Source: a bacterium (lineage in GTDB: Bacteria > Myxococcota > UBA727 > JAUIJE01). Taken from it: a DNA stretch of 64,000 nt. How positions within the stretch are numbered: position 1 is the stretch's first letter; every line of letters begins with the position of its first letter. Both the position numbers and the translations under genes were made by a program. The DNA lies in the NCBI GenBank assembly GCA_030431455.1, contig JAUIJE010000017.1, positions 1-64,000 of the forward strand. The letters are read 5' to 3'. The notes beneath the pieces were generated by a model. That model worked only from the letters and a program-made list of their open reading frames with translations, searched no databases and was not told the DNA's origin. Below are positions 42,893-50,103 of the stretch, piece by piece.

Positions 42893-43804
42893 TCACACCG
42901 GCCGCGGGAGGTCGAGGGCGGCGTGCAAAAAAGCCAGCACCGCGGGCACATCGTTGTCCACCCACCGCGCGACGTCGCGGGGGTTGAAGCGCCAAAACGC
43001 CGAGGGGGCGCGCAGGTGCTGCCGGATGCTGCGGGTCACGGGGAAGCTCTCCACACACACCGCCCAGGTCTTGTGCACGTGGTGCTGGTGGTCTTCTTGT
43101 TCGCCGGTGTAGCTGTCGAACCAGTGCGAGGCCAGCCGCCGGTACCGCACCCCCTGCGCCGCGGCGGCAGCACGGCACAGCCGGGCGTAGGTGCGGTAGG
43201 TCGCGCGGTCCGCGACCCGCGGGGGAATGAAGGTGCCCATGAACGAATGCAGGTTCACGCTCGCCCAGGGCCGCAGCTCGTCGAGCGCTGTGCACAGTTG
43301 TGACACCTCGGGCTCGGAGGCTTCGGCCGGGCCGCGGTAGGTGGCCGCGTCCTCGTCGTCGCTCCCGGTGAACGGCAGGCGAAACCACCCCGTGTCCACC
43401 GGCCGCGGGAAGTTGCGGTTGAGGTCCACCCCGCGCAGGTTCTTGCGAAAGTCCCGCACCCGGCCCACCCCCGCCGCGGCCGCGCAACGCGCGCGCCCGT
43501 CGGGGTTGAGGCAATACAAGACGTGCACCGCGGCCCGCTCGCGCAGGCCGCGGCCCAAGCTCGTCGACAGGGCGCGCACCACACCGAACGCGACCTCGCT
43601 GGAGATGTACTCGATGCCGTGGATGTTCGCGCACACAGTCACGGACCGCTCGGTGTCGGCGGTGGCCGGGACCGACAGCATCATCAAGTCCCGCCCCTCG
43701 ACGCTCTGGCCGTACGCCCCCACCGTGCCCCCGAGCGCGTGGCCCTCCTCCGCGAAGCGCGCGTGCAACGTGGGCAGGTCGGGATAGGGCGAGAGCTCGT
43801 CCAC
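42893..43804 (-). CDS. M14-family zinc carboxypeptidase
   Basis: The ~303-residue protein carries M14 signatures: ANIHGIEYISSEV with the zinc-binding His and Glu, YCLNPDGRAR, GVDLNRNFP, and SVNLHSFMG with the third zinc His. The catalytic-Glu region is CVESFPVTR. Family members cleave C-terminal amino acids or peptidoglycan stem peptides. There is no signal peptide, so it may act in the cytosol. The start is uncertain: GTG 43804 or TTG 43807, with GGCGGAG upstream. It begins 22 bp from the divergent hydrolase ATG at 43826. It leads the M14-FHA-aspartoacylase transcript. Confidence 0.85.
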   Translation of the reverse strand: MDELSPYPDLPTLHARFAEEGHALGGTVGAYGQSVEGRDLMMLSVPATADTERSVTVCANIHGIEYISSEVAFGVVRALSTSLGRGLRERAAVHVLYCLNPDGRARCAAAAGVGRVRDFRKNLRGVDLNRNFPRPVDTGWFRLPFTGSDDEDAATYRGPAEASEPEVSQLCTALDELRPWASVNLHSFMGTFIPPRVADRATYRTYARLCRAAAAAQGVRYRRLASHWFDSYTGEQEDHQHHVHKTWAVCVESFPVTRSIRQHLRAPSAFWRFNPRDVARWVDNDVPAVLAFLHAALDLPRPV

Positions 43805-43812
43805 CAAGAGCG

Positions 43813-43818
43813 TATACT
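43813..43818 (+). promoter_or_regulatory. Possible -10 element giving a near-leaderless transcript
   Basis: TATACT lies 8 bases before the ATG at 43826 in DNA otherwise poor in A/T. If used as a -10 box the RNA would begin at or very near the start codon. No clear -35 element is seen. Confidence 0.25.
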
Positions 43819-43825
43819 CCGCCCG

Positions 43826-44893
43826 ATGGCGCTTTTGACCCGGCTCAAGCTGATGGCGCACCTCGGGCCGGTGGGCGACCGCGTGCCCGCCGCGTTCTGT
43901 CAGACCGTGCGCCACGGCCCCCGCCGGGCCCGGGTCTACGCCCCGCTGTCGGGTCGGGTCCAGGGCGCCTACTTCGTGGTGCCCGGCCTGCACTACCTCG
44001 GCCCCGCCGACGAGCGCATGGACCGCTTTTGCCGTGCGCTCGCCGACGCGGGTTTCTTTGTGTACGCCCCGCACCTCGCGACCTACGAAGCCCTCGCCAT
44101 CGAGGCCCAGGTCATCGACGAGACCGTGGCCGCGTTCGGCGACTTTTGGCGACATCCCTCGCGGCCTCTGTCGGTGCGGCCCGCGGTATTCACCATTTCG
44201 TTTGGGTCGTTGCCCGGCCTCGCCCTCGCCGCCCACCCCGACATCGGCCCGCGGCTGGGGACCCTGGTGGTGTTTGGCGGCGCGGTCGACGTCGGCCGCG
44301 CGCTGCGCTTCGCCATCTCCGCGCACGCCCCGGGCGGGGAAGGCAAAGACCCGCTCAACCTTCCCGCGGTGTTCTTGAACCTGCGCGGTCGCTTCGGCGT
44401 GGCCCCCGGCGTCGAGGATCGGGCCCGGGCCGCTTGGCACCAATACGTGCGCCGCACCTGGGGCCGGCCGGAGATGAAAGCCAAGGACCGCTACATTCCC
44501 CTGGCCGAGGAGATGGGCGCGGCGCTCGACGACGGGGCCCGGGACTTGTTCTTGCTCGGCTGCGGCGCGGCCGGCGACCCCCAGCCGATGGTGGAGCGGG
44601 CGCTCGGGCACGGCCCGCCGGGGTTTTCCATCGCCGCGCGCCTGCCCCAGGTCGCGTGCGAGGTGGTCGGCTTTCACGGGCTCGACGACGACGTGATCCC
44701 CCACGAGGAGCTCGACCGGTTGGGGCAGGTCCTGCCGCCGGGGGTGACGTTCTCCGCGCACAAGACCGGGTGGGTCGATCACACCCGCAGCGCCGCGGTC
44801 TCGGCGACGGCGGCGGCGGTGCGGGAGGCACGCACGATGTGGACGATGCTCGCGCGGCTCGACGACGGGGCCCGGAAGAAGGTCCCGCGCTGA
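43826..44893 (+). CDS. Alpha/beta-hydrolase-like protein
   Basis: The 355-residue product from ATG 43826 has an alpha/beta-hydrolase outline: AYFVVPGLHYLGPADERMD, then the elbow-like TISFGSLPGLALA (Gly-x-x-x-Pro around Ser, not the usual GxSxG), GTLVVFGGAVD, an acidic VVGFHGLDDDVIPHEE and TGWVDHTRS near the end with a candidate His. It may be a cytosolic esterase or thioesterase, but the elbow variation leaves activity uncertain. No signal peptide is visible. Convergent with the hydrolase gene at 44900, 6 bp between stops. Confidence 0.75.
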   Translation: MALLTRLKLMAHLGPVGDRVPAAFCQTVRHGPRRARVYAPLSGRVQGAYFVVPGLHYLGPADERMDRFCRALADAGFFVYAPHLATYEALAIEAQVIDETVAAFGDFWRHPSRPLSVRPAVFTISFGSLPGLALAAHPDIGPRLGTLVVFGGAVDVGRALRFAISAHAPGGEGKDPLNLPAVFLNLRGRFGVAPGVEDRARAAWHQYVRRTWGRPEMKAKDRYIPLAEEMGAALDDGARDLFLLGCGAAGDPQPMVERALGHGPPGFSIAARLPQVACEVVGFHGLDDDVIPHEELDRLGQVLPPGVTFSAHKTGWVDHTRSAAVSATAAAVREARTMWTMLARLDDGARKKVPR

Positions 44894-44899
44894 CCGGGG

Positions 44900-45721
44900 T
44901 CAGGCCGCGAGCGCGGGCGACACCAACGCGAACAACCCGTCGGGGTCGTCGGTGTGCAGCCAGTGCCCGGCTTCGGGCATCACGTGGTGGGCGATGGTGC
45001 CGGCCGCGGCCAGGCGGTCGAGGTGGGCGATGTCGTCGGCGGAGAAGCGGTCCGACCGGCCGCCGCGCACCATCGTCACCGACGAGCCGGTGGGGGGCTC
45101 GTCGAACACCGGCCACGCGTCATAGTCCGCGTAGCTTTGGAGCATCTCGAGGATGCGGGGCAGCGAGAACCGGAACACCAAGCCGCCGTCCCCCTCGGTG
45201 AGGTTGGTGGTCATCCACCGCGCGATGGCGCGGCTGATGCCCCGGCCGGTGAGATCGTCGACGAGGGCTTGGCGATCGGGGAGCGGGGTGCGCACCGCCT
45301 GCACCGCCTCGAGCACGCGGCCGATCTCCGACGAGCCGGTGGCCACCGGCGCTTTGCCGGGGGGGCTGTCGAGCACAAACAGGTGGCGGAGGTCGGCGGC
45401 GAAATGTTGCGCGTAGGCGGCGGCGACCTTGCCCCCGAAGGAGTGGCCGACGACAAAGGCGGGCTCGTCGTCGAGCGCGAGACGCAGGGTCGAGATGTCT
45501 TCGGCGCAGGCGAGCAGGGTGTCGGGGCCGTCCTGGCCGTGGCTCTGGCCGTGGTGCCGCAGGTCGACCACCGCCGCGCGCAGGTGGGGGTGCGCGGTTA
45601 CGCAGCGCCGGGCGAACGACACCCAGTTGCGGCCGGAGCCGAGGATGCCGTGCAAAAACACGATGGTGGTGTCGGCCCCGTCGTGCACGGGGCGCACCCA
45701 CTCGAAGTGGAGGGAGCGCAA
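44900..45721 (-). CDS. Alpha/beta-hydrolase, YbfF-like esterase
   Basis: A 273-residue hydrolase: TIVFLHGILGSGRNW (oxyanion HG), VVDLRHHGQSHG, the nucleophile elbow FVVGHSFGGKVAA, TMVRGGRSDRFS (acid) and MPEAGHWLHTDDP (His). The spacing and DLRxHGxS motif match YbfF/acyl-CoA-thioesterase-like esterases. The apparent start is TTG 45721 without a clear ribosome-binding site; translation may be coupled to the small gene upstream (stop 10 bp before). It is the last gene of a leftward pair. Confidence 0.88.
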   Translation of the reverse strand: MRSLHFEWVRPVHDGADTTIVFLHGILGSGRNWVSFARRCVTAHPHLRAAVVDLRHHGQSHGQDGPDTLLACAEDISTLRLALDDEPAFVVGHSFGGKVAAAYAQHFAADLRHLFVLDSPPGKAPVATGSSEIGRVLEAVQAVRTPLPDRQALVDDLTGRGISRAIARWMTTNLTEGDGGLVFRFSLPRILEMLQSYADYDAWPVFDEPPTGSSVTMVRGGRSDRFSADDIAHLDRLAAAGTIAHHVMPEAGHWLHTDDPDGLFALVSPALAA

Positions 45722-45731
45722 GCGCGGGCGC

Positions 45732-46040
45732 TCAGGCTTTGTTTTTGAGGGCGCCGATGATGCGCTGGGTCTGGGGGTTCTGTTGCGCCCCTTCGGGGAT
45801 GTCGTCGAGCTCGTCGATGCGGCCGGTCTTTTCGAAGGCCTCGAGTTCGCGCTGCAACAGGTCCTGCATGACCTCGTCGGAAAAGCCGTTGGTGGGCAGT
45901 TGGGCGTCGGGCTTGACGCTGACCCCGTGGTGCATGCGCACGACCGCCTCTTCGAGAGAGCTCAGCTGCTGACCGCTTTTGGGCTCCAGGCTGGTGATGC
46001 GCTGGGTTTTGACGGTGGTGGTGGTCTTTGGGCCCGACAT
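45732..46040 (-). CDS. Small hypothetical protein
   Basis: The 102-residue protein starts at ATG 46040 with GGGAGAG eight bases upstream. It is hydrophilic, with Thr-rich N-terminus (SGPKTTTTVKTQRI), helical Leu/Glu segments (SLEEAVVRMHHGV, DLLQRELEAFEKTG) and no membrane helix or motif. Codon use and the ribosome-binding site support a real gene. No family was recognised. It is 10 bp upstream of the esterase gene on the same strand. The 159-bp region upstream (46041-46199) shows nothing further. Confidence 0.65.
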   Translation of the reverse strand: MSGPKTTTTVKTQRITSLEPKSGQQLSSLEEAVVRMHHGVSVKPDAQLPTNGFSDEVMQDLLQRELEAFEKTGRIDELDDIPEGAQQNPQTQRIIGALKNKA

Positions 46041-46199
46041 GAACAGCTCTCCCAGACGGGCGCCCGGGGGCGACCGACGTGATTGTTTCGACCGGCTCAG
46101 CCTAAGGGCGGCCGGGGCCGGGGTCAAATTTCGGACCGGGGGATTTTCCCAACAACTTGGCGTGCTTGGCGCGTTGGTGGCCCCTCGCGACCGGTCCCT

Positions 46200-47000
46200 T
46201 CACCCCGCGCCGGGGGCGTCTTTGGCGCAGCGAAATCCCACCGAGTCGCGTTGCAGCTGGGGCTCCATCGCGTCGCGCGCGGTGGTCCGCACCCGGTAGG
46301 ACACATCCGCCCAGGACCCGCCCCGGATCACGCGCTTGCCCGTGGACAGCTGGGGGCCGGCGGGATTTTCGCCCGGGCTCTGCTGGTAATAGACCGCGTC
46401 GTACCAATCCGCGCACCACTCAGCGACATTGCCGCCCATGTCCATCAGCCCCGCCCCGCTCTTGCCGTCGGCGAAGCTCGCCACCGGGGCGGTCTTGTCG
46501 TACCCATCCGCCGCCCCTTCGACATTGGCCACCATCGGCCGGAACCGGCCTTCCCACGGGAACACAGAAAACTCTGGATAGCGGGCGGCGTACTCCCACT
46601 CCGCTTCGGTGGGCAAACGCCGCTCGATCCATTGGCAGTATTTGCTCGCATCGCCCCAGGTCACCCCCACCACCGGGTGGCGCGGCCGGCCGAGCACCTT
46701 GTCGTCGGCGTACGGCGACTTCCGACACACCCCCGCCTCGACGCAGGCCCGGTAGTGGCCGTTGGTGACCTCCGTGCGGTCGACCTTCAGCGCCTTGACT
46801 TGGATCTCATGCACGGGGAACTCATCGGGCTCGCCTTGGGAAAAGCCCATCAAGAACTTCCCCGCCGGCAGCTGGACCATGTCTTTTTCATCCACCAGCT
46901 CGTCGGGCGCTCCGTCCTTGCCCCCGGACGCAAACTTGAACGACGTGCACCCCCCCGTCGCCAGCAACAGCACCACAGCCCAGATCACGCGCGCGGCCAC
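46200..47000 (-). CDS. SUMF1/FGE-sulfatase-domain lipoprotein
   Basis: The 266-residue lipoprotein from GTG 47000 (GGAGAGGAGG just upstream) has a lipobox LLATGGC. An alternative start is ATG 47030, which overlaps the previous stop (TGATG). The rest is a formylglycine-generating-enzyme-like domain: QLPAGKFLMGFSQGEPDE, VDRTEVTNGHYRACVEAG, HPVVGVTWGDASKYCQWI, RLPTEAEWEYAAR, DMGGNVAEWCADWYD and RGGSWAD...GFRCA. True FGE needs a Cys pair for catalysis; it is absent, so this is more likely a binding or calcium-stabilised C-type-lectin-fold module at the outer membrane. It ends the MinD-PilZ-VWA operon. Confidence 0.85.
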   Translation of the reverse strand: MAARVIWAVVLLLATGGCTSFKFASGGKDGAPDELVDEKDMVQLPAGKFLMGFSQGEPDEFPVHEIQVKALKVDRTEVTNGHYRACVEAGVCRKSPYADDKVLGRPRHPVVGVTWGDASKYCQWIERRLPTEAEWEYAARYPEFSVFPWEGRFRPMVANVEGAADGYDKTAPVASFADGKSGAGLMDMGGNVAEWCADWYDAVYYQQSPGENPAGPQLSTGKRVIRGGSWADVSYRVRTTARDAMEPQLQRDSVGFRCAKDAPGAG

Positions 47001-47029
47001 ATCGGCCTCCTCTCCCCGCCTTGGCGACA

Positions 47030-48391
47030 TCAACGCGCCAAGCGGTCGACCAGGTTGTACAACGCACGCACGCTGCGAACCACCAAGACCTCGTCGACCG
47101 CGCGGGCGTACTCCCCCATGCGGCTGTCCCCGAAGCCCCAGTTCTCCTGCCGCTCTGGGCACACCCACCACACCTTTTTCGCCCGGCGCCGCATCTCCTC
47201 CACCACCCAGGCTTCGCTGTCTTTGTAGTTGGTGCGCCCGTCGCCGAGGATCAGCACCGACGTGCGCCCGGTGATCGACGAGAGCTCGCCGGCGGCGAAC
47301 TGGCGCAAGGCACGCCCATAATCGCTGTTTTCGTACACCGAGACCACGTCACCGCCGAGCACCGCATCGATGGCGGCGTCGACCCCGGCCTCGGCGAACA
47401 GGGCGGTGCTCTCGGCGATGTCGGCCACGAACATGAACGAGCGCACCCGCACGAACACGTCGCTCACCGCGTGCACAAACCGAAGCATAAACGTGCTCGC
47501 GGTGCGCACCGAGTCGGACACGTCGCAGAGCAAAAGCACCTCGGGGCGCTCCCGTTTGCGTCGCTTGTGGCGGGGGGCAAACACCACGCCCTCGGTGCGC
47601 CACGCGTGGCGCAGGGTCCGGCGCAGGTCCACCCGCCCCCGGCGAGAGCGCCGCAGCCTCGACGACGAGCGCGCGTGCAGCCGGCGGCACAGCCGCTCGA
47701 TGGCGCGCTGAAGTTCGTCGTCATCGGCGTTGAGCTGGGCGAAGGGGGCGTTGAGCAGCGAGCGCTGGGCCAATGCCCCTGCAAAGTCGAGGTTCAGCAG
47801 CTCGAAGCGCTCGTGCATCAAGCGGCGGGCGAGCTGGCGCAACTGGATCAGACGCTCGCGCACCACCGCCTCGGCCGGGCCGCGGTCGTCGGGGTCGAGG
47901 CCGCGCGCCCATTGGGCCAACTGGGCCTCGGCCCCGCTTTGTTGCAACAAGCGCTCGGCGAAGTAGCCGACCTGGAGCGGACTTTTGAGCCCGCTCACGT
48001 CGGTGCGGCCCATCGCCTGCTCGAGGGCCTGGGCCATCTTGGCCCCATCGCCGAACACCCCGCCCAGGGCCCCCTCGCCGGCGAGCGCGGCCTTTGCCCC
48101 ATCGGACAAACCCCGTTCGGCCGCGACCGCGGCGAGGTCGGGGATGGACGAGGCCGGGCGCGGGCGTCGTCGGAAGTAGCGGGCGAACAGCTCGTCAAAC
48201 ACCGCCCGGTCCTCGGCGCGGGGCAACAAGGTCGCGCGCAACGCGGCCTGGACCACATCGGGCGCGGCGAGGTCGGCCGCGGGGAGCGACGCGAGCGCGT
48301 CCCGGGCCAGCACCGAGGCATCGATGCCCACCTCGAGCCCATTTTCGCGCAGCACGTGGACAAACCCGGCCAGCCCCGCGGGCCCCGCCAT
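47030..48391 (-). CDS. CoxE-like VWA-domain protein
   Basis: The 453-residue protein from ATG 48391 has a helical N-terminal region (residues 1-235) and a basic segment (RLRRSRRGRVDLRRTLRHA). The C-terminal VWA domain is of the CoxE type: VLLLCDVSDSVRTAST is the MIDAS-like motif, here Asp-Val-Ser-Asp-Ser, followed by ITGRTSVLILGDGRTNY and WWVCPERQENW. Such proteins work with AAA+ MoxR ATPases in metal-centre insertion or protein assembly; no MoxR gene is nearby. The ATG overlaps the PilZ stop (TGATG), and its stop overlaps a possible start of the SUMF1 gene. Confidence 0.85.
   Translation of the reverse strand: MAGPAGLAGFVHVLRENGLEVGIDASVLARDALASLPAADLAAPDVVQAALRATLLPRAEDRAVFDELFARYFRRRPRPASSIPDLAAVAAERGLSDGAKAALAGEGALGGVFGDGAKMAQALEQAMGRTDVSGLKSPLQVGYFAERLLQQSGAEAQLAQWARGLDPDDRGPAEAVVRERLIQLRQLARRLMHERFELLNLDFAGALAQRSLLNAPFAQLNADDDELQRAIERLCRRLHARSSSRLRRSRRGRVDLRRTLRHAWRTEGVVFAPRHKRRKRERPEVLLLCDVSDSVRTASTFMLRFVHAVSDVFVRVRSFMFVADIAESTALFAEAGVDAAIDAVLGGDVVSVYENSDYGRALRQFAAGELSSITGRTSVLILGDGRTNYKDSEAWVVEEMRRRAKKVWWVCPERQENWGFGDSRMGEYARAVDEVLVVRSVRALYNLVDRLAR
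47771..47783 (+). repeat. Iterated motif CAATGnnnnTGCA, strict copy
   Basis: CAATG-CCCC-TGCA, antisense to the VWA gene; the coding strand TTT GCA GGG GCA TTG encodes Phe-Ala-Gly-Ala-Leu. Confidence 0.8.
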
Positions 48392-48858
48392 CACCGATCT
48401 CCGTCGAGAAACTCGCGCAACACCCGGCGGCGGCGATCGTCGAGCCCCACAAACTCGATGCCCATGCCCGGGACCGCGTCGTCGAGCCGGCCGAACGGAG
48501 AGCTCCACCGCACCCGCCCGGAAAACTGGTGGGGCATGTCGTCCTTGTCGTGCAGCCGGACCATCACCGGGTCCCCGACCTCGAGCACGTCGGTGGTCTC
48601 CACAAACACCCCTTTGTCCGAGAGGTTGCACGACGACGACGTGGACTGCGACGAGGAGTACACCGACTCCACCACCACCGGCCGCAACAGCCGCCGGCGG
48701 GGCCCGCGCCGCTCTGCCCCCGCGGTCTCCTGGGGGCCGTAGGGGATGTCTTGTCGACGACGGTAGGCGTCCATCACCGGATCGATCTGGGCCGCGTCGG
48801 TGGCCGCGGCCGCGGCCAACCCCGCGGCGAGGTACGCGTCCCACGGTCGGTCAACCAT
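48391..48858 (-). CDS. PilZ-domain protein
   Basis: The 155-residue protein has a helical N-terminal ~45 residues and a C-terminal PilZ domain. An Arg-rich strand (RRGPRRRLLRPVVV) stands where the RxxxR c-di-GMP motif normally lies. NLSDKGVFVETTDVLEVGDPV corresponds to the D/NxSxxG motif, and GRVRWSS and GMGIEFVGL complete the barrel. c-di-GMP binding is plausible. It overlaps the MinD-like gene by 8 bp upstream and the VWA ATG by one base downstream, giving very tight coupling. Confidence 0.88.
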   Translation of the reverse strand: MVDRPWDAYLAAGLAAAAATDAAQIDPVMDAYRRRQDIPYGPQETAGAERRGPRRRLLRPVVVESVYSSSQSTSSSCNLSDKGVFVETTDVLEVGDPVMVRLHDKDDMPHQFSGRVRWSSPFGRLDDAVPGMGIEFVGLDDRRRRVLREFLDGDR

Positions 48859-49519
48859 CGCCCGCCTCCTCGGTCACCTCGTCGTACAGCGCGGCAAAGT
48901 CCGCGGCCGCGTCGCCGCTGGCGGGGAACCCCGTCCACACCGCGCCGGCCACCTCTTCGCGCTCCGAGATGGCCGCCGCCGCCACCGCCCCACCACAATG
49001 CTTTTGCAAGGCAGCGCGCAGGGCGTCGTCCCCCGCCCCCCGCCGGGTCAGCACCACCTTGTCGAGGCGCGGCCGAGGCCCTCGGATGCGCCGGGCCCCC
49101 AAGAACGCCCGGGCCGCGCCGAGCGCCTCCAAGGCCCCGCCCCCGGTGACGAAAAGCCCCACGTCGGCGCAGAGCAAAGGCAAACACGCCGGGGCCAGCC
49201 CCCCGGTGGGCGCGTCCAACAACACGAGGTCATGGGCCGCGGCTTGCTCGGCCACAAAGTCGAGCAACGCGTCGGGGGCCTGGGGCAACAAGGTGGGGTG
49301 CGCGGCGCAATAGAGCGGGAGCTCCTCGTGGACCGGCAAGGGCCGGGCGCCGATGGGCCCGGACGCGGTGCGTTGAAAATGAAGATGCAACCCGGGCCCG
49401 GCCGCGAGGTCGACGAGCAGCGTGCGGCGCCCCCGCCGGGCGGCGACCGCACCGAGATGCGCCACCGTGGTCGACTTGCCCACGCCCCCCTTGGGATTCA
49501 CCACGCCCCACACCGCCAT
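48851..49519 (-). CDS. MinD/ParA-like P-loop ATPase
   Basis: The 222-residue ATPase from ATG 49519 has the deviant Walker A NPKGGVGKSTT (residues 8-18, signature Lys before GG), the switch-like LLVDLAAGPG and the LVLLDAPTGG Walker B region. It lacks the C-terminal amphipathic helix of MinD and is short for ParA. No ParB/MinE partner or centromere repeats lie nearby, so chromosome partition is unlikely. Its genes downstream (PilZ, VWA, SUMF1 lipoprotein) suggest positioning or assembly of an envelope structure. The divergent cNMP-binding gene begins 110 bp away. A strict iterated motif lies near its end (48997). Confidence 0.88.
   Translation of the reverse strand: MAVWGVVNPKGGVGKSTTVAHLGAVAARRGRRTLLVDLAAGPGLHLHFQRTASGPIGARPLPVHEELPLYCAAHPTLLPQAPDALLDFVAEQAAAHDLVLLDAPTGGLAPACLPLLCADVGLFVTGGGALEALGAARAFLGARRIRGPRPRLDKVVLTRRGAGDDALRAALQKHCGGAVAAAAISEREEVAGAVWTGFPASGDAAADFAALYDEVTEEAGDG
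48997..49009 (+). repeat. Iterated motif CAATGnnnnTGCA, strict copy
   Basis: CAATG-CTTT-TGCA, antisense to the MinD-like gene; coding strand encodes Leu-Gln-Lys-His-Cys-Gly. Confidence 0.8.
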
Positions 49520-49628
49520 GCCGAGATTGTAGCCCGGGCGGAGGGGATTGGGTCGCTCTGATCGCCGGGGTCAAAATCGAGACGAGGCCCACAAATCGGC
49601 ATATGGTCAGGTCGAGGAGGGTGAGGCG

Positions 49629-50084
49629 GTGTCCGACGCGCTCGCGACCCTGAAACAAAATCCGCTGCTCCGCGGCTTTTCCGACGACGGCGTACGCATC
49701 ATCCACGCCGCGACCACGCTTCGCCAGTTCGGGGCGGGGGCGCCGATCTTTCTCGAACAACAAGTCGGGGAAAGCGCCTACCTGTTGGTGTCGGGGGCCG
49801 TGCAGATTTCCGTGACCCGCAACGGGGTGGCGCGCGTGTTGGCGGTGCTCAACGCCCCGGCCAGCTTTGGCGAGATCGCCCTGCTCTCCCCCGGCCAGCG
49901 CCGGGTCACCGCCCACGCCCAGACCGCGGTCACGGTGTTTGAGATTCCGCGCCGCGACTTCGCCAGCCTGCAAAAACAACGCCCCCAGGCCTGCATGAAG
50001 TTGATGGTCAACATCATGCAAAGCTTCGGCGAGCGGGTGCAGATGGCGTCCCCGCTGCTCGACCTGTTGCTCCCGTCGAACTGA
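49629..50084 (+). CDS. Single cyclic-nucleotide-binding-domain protein
   Basis: The 151-residue protein from GTG 49629 (GAGGAGG upstream) is a stand-alone cNMP-binding fold: FGAGAPIFLEQQVGESAYLLVSG, then APASFGEIALLSPGQRRVTAHA. The phosphate cassette FGEIALLSPGQRRV has Arg but Val instead of the canonical Thr-Ala, so cAMP affinity is uncertain. There is no DNA-binding domain. It is divergent from the MinD-PilZ-VWA operon and may be a regulator or partner of it. Convergent with the metzincin lipoprotein. Confidence 0.87.
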   Translation: MSDALATLKQNPLLRGFSDDGVRIIHAATTLRQFGAGAPIFLEQQVGESAYLLVSGAVQISVTRNGVARVLAVLNAPASFGEIALLSPGQRRVTAHAQTAVTVFEIPRRDFASLQKQRPQACMKLMVNIMQSFGERVQMASPLLDLLLPSN

Positions 50085-50103
50085 CCGACGACGACCGCCG
50101 CGC

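Noticed and set aside
46200-47000. Active formylglycine-generating enzyme for sulfatases
   Set aside because: The domain is SUMF1-like, but the Cys residues needed for catalysis are not at the expected place, and there is no sulfatase gene in the window.
48851-49519. Chromosome or plasmid partition locus (ParA)
   Set aside because: The ATPase has the deviant Walker A motif, but no ParB/MinE-like gene or iterated centromere repeats lie near it. It is transcribed with PilZ and VWA genes instead.
49629-50084. Crp-family transcription factor
   Set aside because: The protein has a cNMP-binding domain only; there is no helix-turn-helix after it. The same holds for the TPR protein at 37882-39465.
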